A DNA stretch of 64,000 bases. It comes from Heterobilharzia americana (Eukaryota > Platyhelminthes > Trematoda > Strigeidida > Schistosomatidae). Of this stretch, positions 62,871 through 64,000 are shown piece by piece; the stretch's first letter is position 1, and each line of letters begins with the position of its first letter. A program made the translations under genes and the position numbers. The notes beneath the pieces were generated by a model. That model was given only the letters and a program-made list of their open reading frames with translations, had not been told where the DNA came from and did no database searches. The stretch lies in the NCBI GenBank assembly GCA_944470555.2, contig OX104127.1, positions 120,102,973 through 120,166,972 of the forward strand. The letters run 5' to 3'.

Positions 62871-63184
62871 TTACAACTTGGGGTTAGAAACTGTGTTCCT
62901 AATTAGTAGTTAGGAAAGAGGCTTAGTGACTGATTGCTGACAATAAATTTTGAATGGACTTTGAGTCCCATTTAGTACAATTCTCTTTCTATATTCATAA
63001 GGATATTGGAGCAAGGTGATATTCCAAGTTAGATATGACAATGAAATGGCATTTCTAACTGAGATTCACGTCTCTTTGTAACAAAAGATTACTCTAAACT
63101 TTACAGTAATTCAAGTAAATTATCAAAAAAGCAAACTATGATGATAATGATGATGATGATGATGATAGTAAAGATGGATAGTGG

Positions 63185-63480
63185 GTATTATGACTCAGTG
63201 GTGTAGTGGGTAACGCTCTGGCGTTTGAAGCGATCGCTCCCGAGTCAGAATCCCGATGGGAATAACATCACTAACTGAGAGGCAGTCGCATCCAGCTGAC
63301 GAGTCCCAAACAGGAAGAAATATGCATCCTGAATTCCACTGTTAGCCACTATCCACCACTACTATAATTAGAACACAGGTAATATAGAGGCATCCTCACA
63401 GGAGCCCATAAGCCAATAGAGACCGATCAGTTCGGTCCAGTCAACGACGGTATAATACAAGCAAAAGTACTATGATGATG
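63185..63480 (+). mobile_element. Sm-alpha-like repeat, complete unit
   Basis: A pol III-type head (A-box-like GGTGTAGTGGGTAAC at 63200-63214 and a decayed B box near 63243) is followed by the hammerhead region and the shared end TTCGGTCCAGTCAACGACGG (63433-63452). About 300 bp, close to the length known for this family. Confidence 0.78.
63285..63340 (+). ncRNA. Hammerhead ribozyme, weakened
   Basis: CTGACGAG (63296-63303), a stem II hairpin TCC/GGA, GAAA (63317-63320) and cleavage triplet ATC (63326-63328). The core is present. However, the base pair next to the core in stem II is lost (A in place of the expected C before GAAA), stem III has a mismatch, and stem I has an A-C mismatch. Activity is doubtful. 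Confidence 0.6.
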
Positions 63481-63489
63481 ATGGTTTGG

Positions 63490-64000
63490 TCTTTTCGAGG
63501 CTTTGACAATTTGTTATGGATGTTTTTACCGTCAGATTTGGTGACATTGTGTTTGCCAACTTCCCGATGAAGTGAAACACTGTCAAATATCATATGACTG
63601 CTTGATTATTGCTTTCAGAGACTTTGAATGTTAACTCATGGTAAGTTGGGGAAGAGATTTGCCAAACGTGGAATTTCATTGTTTCACTTTTAGGGAACAT
63701 TCTTTGTCTATCACTATTGTACTAACCTATTGATTTGTCCGATCAATTTTTGTTTGTTTAACTGTTGACTGTTTTCTAACTTCTGTTGTCAACGCTGAAT
63801 GACATTCGAAAATGGATAGCCGTTGTGTTATAAAGTTAATTCAGACGATGTGATTGTGTCTATGGGAGGAAAACTTTATGAAAAAATATCGTGAAATTCA
63901 CAGAAAACAAAAAACGCCGTCATTCTAATCCTATACACTACACCAATATATCAACAAACTTCATACACGCTTACAGTTTAAAAATTTAATTAACCAAACT
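63490..64000. other. Unassigned right edge
   Basis: No recognised feature. Confidence 0.4.

Overview
The window looks like a stretch of blood-fluke (Schistosoma-type trematode) nuclear DNA. It is AT-rich, intron-bearing and crowded with decayed transposable elements. The assignment rests on three things. The one convincing host gene is a three-exon Rho-family GTPase whose closest remembered relatives are RhoA/Rho1. The retroelements are of kinds known from schistosomes: CsRn1/Boudicca-like Ty3 elements, SR2-like RTE elements, CR1/SR1-like elements and Penelope-like elements. Several short repeats carry hammerhead-ribozyme motifs in the arrangement of the schistosome Sm-alpha repeat. No database search was run, so family names are from memory of motifs.

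Layout. 0.5-1.8 kb: a truncated Penelope-like element (minus strand) between short inverted repeats. 3.4-9.9 kb: a CsRn1-like LTR retrotransposon (3478-8720) with nearly identical LTRs but a broken interior, nested in a copy of an unclassified repeat with further copies at 9.5 and 11.5 kb. 12.0-15.8 kb: a much older CsRn1-like element on the minus strand. 17.2-18.7 kb: a decayed CR1-like reverse transcriptase. 18.9-29.4 kb: the Rho1 gene (coding exons 18947-19209, 23671-23861, 29253-29377), with two convergent RTE fragments in intron 2. 30.8-36.9 kb: an RTE element whose 5' 1.5 kb is present again as a near-perfect inverted copy. 39.8-42.7 kb: a fossil of a second Ty3/gypsy lineage. 43.9-45.9 kb: head-to-head Penelope-like tails. 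46.6-52.1 kb: a SINE field with two tRNA-like families and Sm-alpha-like repeats with degenerate or nearly intact hammerheads. 52.5-61.6 kb: several copies of another RTE family arranged as inverted repeats, with microsatellites growing inside the reverse transcriptase gene. 61.7-62.9 kb: an unassigned inverted repeat with an Asn-rich open frame. 63.2-63.5 kb: another Sm-alpha-like unit.

Functionally only Rho1 appears to be a working host gene. The rest reads as a transposon graveyard. Its interest lies in inverted duplications, ribozyme-bearing SINEs, and possible uncatalogued repeat families. No CRISPR, operon or bacterial feature is expected or seen.
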